DNA of 64,000 bases from Megachile rotundata (lineage: Eukaryota > Arthropoda > Insecta > Hymenoptera > Megachilidae): contig NC_134993.1 of the NCBI RefSeq assembly GCF_050947335.1, positions 7,874,001 through 7,938,000 on the forward strand, in the 5' to 3' direction. This document shows positions 58,690-64,000 of the stretch, one piece after another. The notes beneath the pieces are model-generated. The model was not told the DNA's origin. It saw only the letters and a program-made list of their open reading frames with translations, and did no database searches. A program made the translations under genes and the position numbers. Position 1 is the stretch's first letter; every line of letters begins with the position of its first letter.

Positions 58690-59060
58690 ATGAAAATTTG
58701 AAAATTTCGCAATCTAATAATTCTGAACTTTTAAATCTCCAAAATTATGAAATTTTTAATTTATTTAAAACAGAAATTGGAATATCAAATTTATAAATTA
58801 TTGGAAAGAAATTGGAACATTCTTAAATTTATAATTTATTGAAAAAAAGAAATTGGACAATTTTTGCATTTACAAATTTTGAAGTTTTGATATTTTTGCA
58901 TTTTCAATGCATTAATCTTTTATATTTTTAAATTACCAAATTTCCATACTTTCAAACTGTAAAAATACCTAATTCTAAAAATATTAAACTTTATAATTTG
59001 CCTAATTTCTAAATCTTAAAATTTGATAGTTATAAATTATTGAATTATCGAATTTTTAGT
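58690..59060. repeat. Degenerate short-period A/T array
   Basis: Loose repeats of AAATTTATAAATTATTGAA-like words, a decayed member of the same class. Confidence 0.5.
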
Positions 59061-61599
59061 TCTGATGAGGATCAGTCTTCTTTCCGATTTATGTTATTAA
59101 TGTACAGTTCTTCTCTTGCTTTTCGACCGTAATATTTATTGTTTCTCATTATTTTCTGCGCTGTTTCAGCACTAATTTTCTTCCCACTTTCACGATAAAC
59201 CTCTGAAATTGTACAACACCACAATATGAATTTTTGTAACTTTTTATATTAATTTTCTTTCTTTCCGTTAAAAATTCAAGGTTGACCTTTTTCTTTAATT
59301 CCTTACGATGTTATATTTTTTAACGTCTGCATTTTTCTTCGTTATTAACTGCTATTTCTCGACAAGTTTCTCGATAAATTTCAAGTTGTCTCTCATCAGA
59401 ACTGTTCTCATTCCTTTTTGATGCATGTTACATGTGTCTTGTACGAAAGTAGAATTATACTCTAGACATTTGTGTACAAAACAAACCTAATCCACAAATG
59501 GTAAATTTCGAAGGTCCGAAATAAACAAGAATGAACGATTATCACCAAAAACAGATATTTTTATTGTACAAAACCTGGTGCGTGCTTACGCGTGACTTGC
59601 GCTACACGCCATTAAAATCCCACGATGCGCGCGCCGCTTAATCGATCGAAAACGGCGATCGAGTACACAGATCGTTCCAGCTCGATACAAACGACTTCTA
59701 AGCATTGCTACTTTACAGAAAGTGTATCAGTGTCGAATATTAATGAATTGTGAAAATACATTTTGTTTAAAATGATTTATTCAACTAAATATCACAGCGA
59801 AAAGAAGTGTTTTAAACCTACTATGAACATTTTTCCATAAAATAAGTAACGATTCATATTTAACCTAAGCCATGCAGAGCAAACGCATGAACAGTACTGT
59901 CCGAATATTAATATAACTGTACTATTAGTAATGAAAACTACCACATTCGTGTGGTAAAAACTACCACAATATTCTCTGCCAGTAAAAGCAAATCGAATAA
60001 AACTTATAACCTAAATAACACCGAGAAGAATAAACTCAAAACATAAAACATCCAGGTACAAATTATTTACTGGCCAGAATCATTTATCGTTTATTAACGC
60101 ATTTTCTATGATATTTCGGATCAAAGGAAATATATTATAACAATCTGTTTCCAGCGCAATTTGAGTGGTATTATGTCCGAATATTAATGTAACTATGGAC
60201 CTCCATTGGGTGATTCGTACTACTGTAGACGTATTCAGGAGCAACTATGGACGAAGCATTAGGCTTGTAACGTTCACCAAAGGGCTGCATGGAATCGTTC
60301 GATGATTGTTACGGTGGGGACAACAAAACTAGGCTACTTTGGCGTTTAGGTCGCCATTATAATGGCTACGTGCAAGTAGTCCGTGGACGCTGGCTACGGG
60401 TCTCCGATATCCGACGTCCTATTCTCATTTAAATAGAGACCGTCCTCCGTTCATGGATCTCTTTTGTGCGAAAGTTTTGCAGTTACAGAAATTTTATTCT
60501 GCCTTTTACAACCGTTCCCATAATTGGCTACCCCCTTTATCTTGTACGTCACATAATCGTGTGTTAACTAATTCAGTTGTCAGAACTTTTGCGAAAGAGA
60601 CTTCGCTGAATTACCGCATTAGTTTCTATTCTTTGCCTTTTGGAAATCGGAGAGGTCAATATTTTTGCATCAGTTCCTAATTTTCGATGGTGAAAAATTA
60701 CTGGGGAATTTTTTTGGTTGCGCAATAGCCTTTTAAGCAATTTCGAGAAAGGGGTTATAAAATTGTGAGCGCAGTAAGTGGATTTTAATGGAAAGGGATT
60801 ACTGTCGCAGGATTGTTAATTAAAATTATGGTTAATTAACTAATAATGTTAGTTAACTATTTCATTAGTAAACGAAATCCCAATAATTAACACATATTAC
60901 TTTACTATTAATTTAATAAATTAATGGGATATTAATCGCCATACATATTAATTCTTAATTATAAATTTTATTAAATAAGAAAAATGATTTGATAAATTGT
61001 GCTAATTTTTAAAAACTTAAGAAGTTAAAGCAAAATAATTAACTAATCAAATTTATACAAGTACCACATTAAAATACAAATATATATTACAAAAAATGTG
61101 GTAATATAAATAAAAAAGAATGATGCAAGGAATGCAACGCGAACGAAAGTACAATTTACCCCAGTTATCAAAAAGACTTCTTTCCATGTTTGTACTCATA
61201 TTATTTGATTTATTATCGCCATTGTATTCGTTAAATTACGAGCAATTTTACTTCACGATTTGCAAGTTTCTTGGGTCTGTTGTTGTTAAAAAGAAGGACG
61301 AATTATGGAGAAAGTTTGTTTTAAGAATGTTTCTAGTTGCCGCTGGGTGAAGCTGCTTTTGAATTCTGATAGGAGGAAACGTAATTCACATAAGTGAAAT
61401 TTCTTGTAGAGGAACCATGCAAAACGAAAGTAACTTGTAGTTTGCGCAAAAGTAACTCGATTTCAATAGAGATTTAAGGAGAGATCTGCATACGTAAGAG
61501 GAACAGGTCTTAAACTTATTTTGCACCAAAGTCTCGAGTGTAACACCTTTCTAACACTATAAGTAATGTGTTTATAAAACTGAGGCTATAGACATTCAT
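59061..61599. other. Non-coding, with complex islands 59560-59700 and 60180-60680
   Basis: The islands are GC-richer and unique within the window. GTCCGAATATTAATNTAACT occurs twice, near 59899 and 60176. Frames at 60453-60680 and 61120-61350 lack motifs. No gene recognised. Confidence 0.4.
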
Positions 61600-61805
61600 T
61601 ATTTAATTTTAAGCTTGACAATGTTAATTCATAAGACAAACAATGTCAGTTAAGGAGATAAATTGCTGATGTGAAAATGTTGGTGAGATAAATTGTCAAT
61701 ATAACAATGTTAATTAATCAGATAAACTGGTAATATAAGAATGACGATTAATCATATAAATTGATAATATAATAATTTCAATTGATAATTCAAAATGTTA
61801 ATGTA
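61600..61805 (+). repeat. 34-bp minisatellite, left part
   Basis: Units like AATGACGATTAATCATATAA followed by ATTGATAATATAAT repeat about every 34 bp. The array resumes at 62085. Confidence 0.75.
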
Positions 61806-62084
61806 AGAATGTTAATGTTAAGTGTTTGCGCGAATTCGATTTGAATTTTTGTATACAGGCCGCGCTGGTTACCTGTGTCCAGCGGCGACACCTTGTTTGT
61901 GTTTTTTCTATTCGGAAGTATGTAACGATTATCACTTCCATTGTCCTCGTAACCTCGTTAAAGTGAGCACGTGTTAACGAAAATAATATCCAATGTAATC
62001 CATTAGTTAATATACTCTTTATATCTAATACTAGACATTTTTCCTTCACGTTTTATTTAATTCTGCCCCCCCCCCCCCCCCCCA
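61806..62084. other. Non-repetitive block interrupting the 34-bp array
   Basis: About 280 bp of GC-richer, complex sequence ending in a run of 18 C (62066-62083). It splits the array and may be an insertion. I could not find terminal repeats or a target duplication. The 83-codon minus frame (61798-62049) has no motif. Confidence 0.45.
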
Positions 62085-62590
62085 ACGGTTAATAATTAAT
62101 CCAAACTGTTAAAATAACAATGACAATTAACCAGATAAATTGTTAACATAATAACGTTAATTATAAAGATAGATTGGTAATATAGCAACATTAATTAATA
62201 ACACAAATTGGTAATATAACAACATTAATTAATAACATAAATTGTTAATACAAGAATGTTAATTAGTAACCCAAATTGTAATTATAAGGATGGTAATAAA
62301 TTAGGTAAATTGTTAATATAAGAATGTTAAATAATAAGAGAAATTGTTAATATATCAACGATGATTAATCAGATAAATTGATAATGTAATAATGTCAATT
62401 GATAATTCAAAATGATAATATAAGAATGTTAATAATTAATCTAAATTGTTAAAATAATAATGATAATTAACCGGATAAATTGTTAACATAATAACGTTAA
62501 TTATGAAAATAAATTAATAATATAAGATAAGATAAATTGATGTTGAATAACGTTACTTAATAATCCAAATTGTTAATACAAGAACCATCA
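62085..62590 (+). repeat. 34-bp minisatellite, right part
   Basis: Units such as AACATTAATTAATAACACAA followed by ATTGGTAATATAAC repeat in 34-bp register with substitutions and small indels. Confidence 0.8.
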
Positions 62591-63160
62591 TTTTTATATA
62601 ATTTAAAAACTCAAAAATTTGAGTAGCAGAAATATTTTGGTTCTTACATATAGAAATGAAAAAAGGTGGAAATTTGAGGAATTTGAAATTTCGTGGTTCG
62701 TGGATTTGGAAATTTTGGAATTTGGAAAATTAAGAATTTGGGAATTGGAAATTCTTGAGCTTGAGACTTTGAGAAGTGAGAAATATGAAAATTTAGAATT
62801 TTCAGAAATTTGGAAATTTGATAATTTAATAATTTGGGGATTTGTAAGTTTGAGAATCTGAAAATCCGATGCTATGAGAATTTGAAAATTTAGAAATTGT
62901 GGAAATTTTGTGAATGGAGATATCCTACAATTTCAGACTTTGAAAATTTGGTAATTTGAGAATTTAGGAATTTAAAAATTCTTACACATACAAAGTTCGA
63001 ATTTGGGCTTTGGGTATTATTTTGGAAGTGTGGAATTTGAGAATTTAAAAATGTGTAAATTTGTGTGTTTAAGAATTCGGTAACTTGATAATTTGATAAT
63101 TAAAAAAATTCAAGAATTTGGAAATTATGGATTCATGGATTTAATAATTTAAATATCTAG
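62591..63160. repeat. Degenerate 8-bp array (GAATTTGG/GAAAATTT)
   Basis: Octamer-like words GGAAATTT, GGAATTTG and GAGAATTT in loose register. Confidence 0.65.
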
Positions 63161-64000
63161 GGATTTTCAGAAATGAAATTTCATATCTCTTAAACATATT
63201 TTGATGAACCACTGTAAGTTTCCTTTTGAAAAATTAATTTGAGTTCGTCACAACGGAATTAAAATTTCGTATGAATGTATCTCGTCGAAAGATAATTGCA
63301 ATGCTTAGCACGATTGTTTGCGACGATAAATACAAATGCATTGCGATTAATGCAAACTTCCCTCTCGAGATGCGAAGTTTCATACGTCCACGTGTAAAAC
63401 TGTGGAATTGGAGCTGGTCCAATTACGCATCAAAGCGTGAAGCGGTACGCGATACTGTTCTCCAAGGATCAAACTGAAACGGAACGGTGATGTTTCTATT
63501 TAGACGACAAGACCAAGTTGTATATTGCGGAAACGTTGGAATCACGTGAAGCTGAGTCATGGGAGACTTACGGATTATTATTTTCTAACGGTACATATAA
63601 TGAAAACCCGGACTAAGCAAATTAATGTTTCAAAAGAAATAAATACTTAGAAAAACTTGAGATTCTGGGAATTTTAGAATTTTATGGATTTGGGGTATAG
63701 AAATTTGCGTATGTAGATATTAGAGAATCGGAGGATTCGGGATGTGGAAGTTTGGATATCAGTTTCAGAAAATAGGAATTTCGGCTGTAGAAATTGAGGT
63801 ATTTATAAATTGTAGAATCTAAGGTTGTAGGGTGAGAGATCATACATTATACTGTTATTAAATAATACTTGAAACAAAAGAATATCTCGTTTTTAATGTA
63901 ATCTGCAACGCGACGCTTTGATGCGATGCGGTATGGACCGTCTTTGTAGGATCTCTCCATGGTCCGCGCTAAGTTACAAAAAGAGCGCTATTTTAACCTC
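63161..64000. other. Non-coding, with complex island 63230-63620
   Basis: The island is open for about 65 codons on each strand without a motif. A short decayed octamer stretch lies at 63650-63800. No gene recognised to the window end. Confidence 0.4.

Overview
This window looks like strongly AT-rich nuclear DNA of an insect. A hymenopteran such as a bee is my best guess, but that is inference from base composition and repeat style, not from a marker gene. I recognise no host protein-coding gene, tRNA or rRNA. The only long reading frame with clear protein-family motifs is the gag-pol of a Ty1/copia retrotransposon on the minus strand (47838-51974). The rest is intergenic or intronic DNA made of mobile-element copies, satellites and minisatellites, with islands of more complex, GC-richer sequence that may be conserved non-coding DNA.

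Layout: 0-6 kb has a 13-bp minisatellite, a Gypsy-type solo LTR (2685-3048), 8-bp arrays and a 150-bp satellite. 6.5-12.2 kb has a large inverted repeat with two ~1.3-kb arms, plus an older decayed direct copy beside the left arm. 13.7-22.3 kb has 8-bp arrays, a MITE with long terminal inverted repeats (family A) and a truncated family-B MITE carrying a long 15-bp minisatellite. 23.4-26.3 kb is a dense repeat block: an inverted-repeat element, a Helitron 3' terminus, a 135-bp array, a 329-bp higher-order array and a poly(A) tract. 28.9-32 kb has a dispersed repeat pair and another inverted-repeat element. 36-42.6 kb is dominated by minisatellites, including a nearly perfect octamer array. 45-52 kb has the second family-A MITE and the copia element. 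56.3-57.7 kb has a family-B MITE broken by an 831-bp solo LTR. 61.6-63.2 kb has a 34-bp array and more 8-bp arrays.

Two themes stand out. First, most minisatellites in the window share one period, 8 bp, with different octamers, and at least two served as insertion sites for mobile elements. Second, several copies keep a readable history: identical copia LTRs with intact target duplications around a gene that lost most of its RNase H; a solo LTR nested in a MITE; a minisatellite of different length in two copies of the same MITE; and inverted arms whose cores are much more alike than their edges. All boundaries were found by reading the sequence by eye and may be off by a few bases for degenerate arrays.
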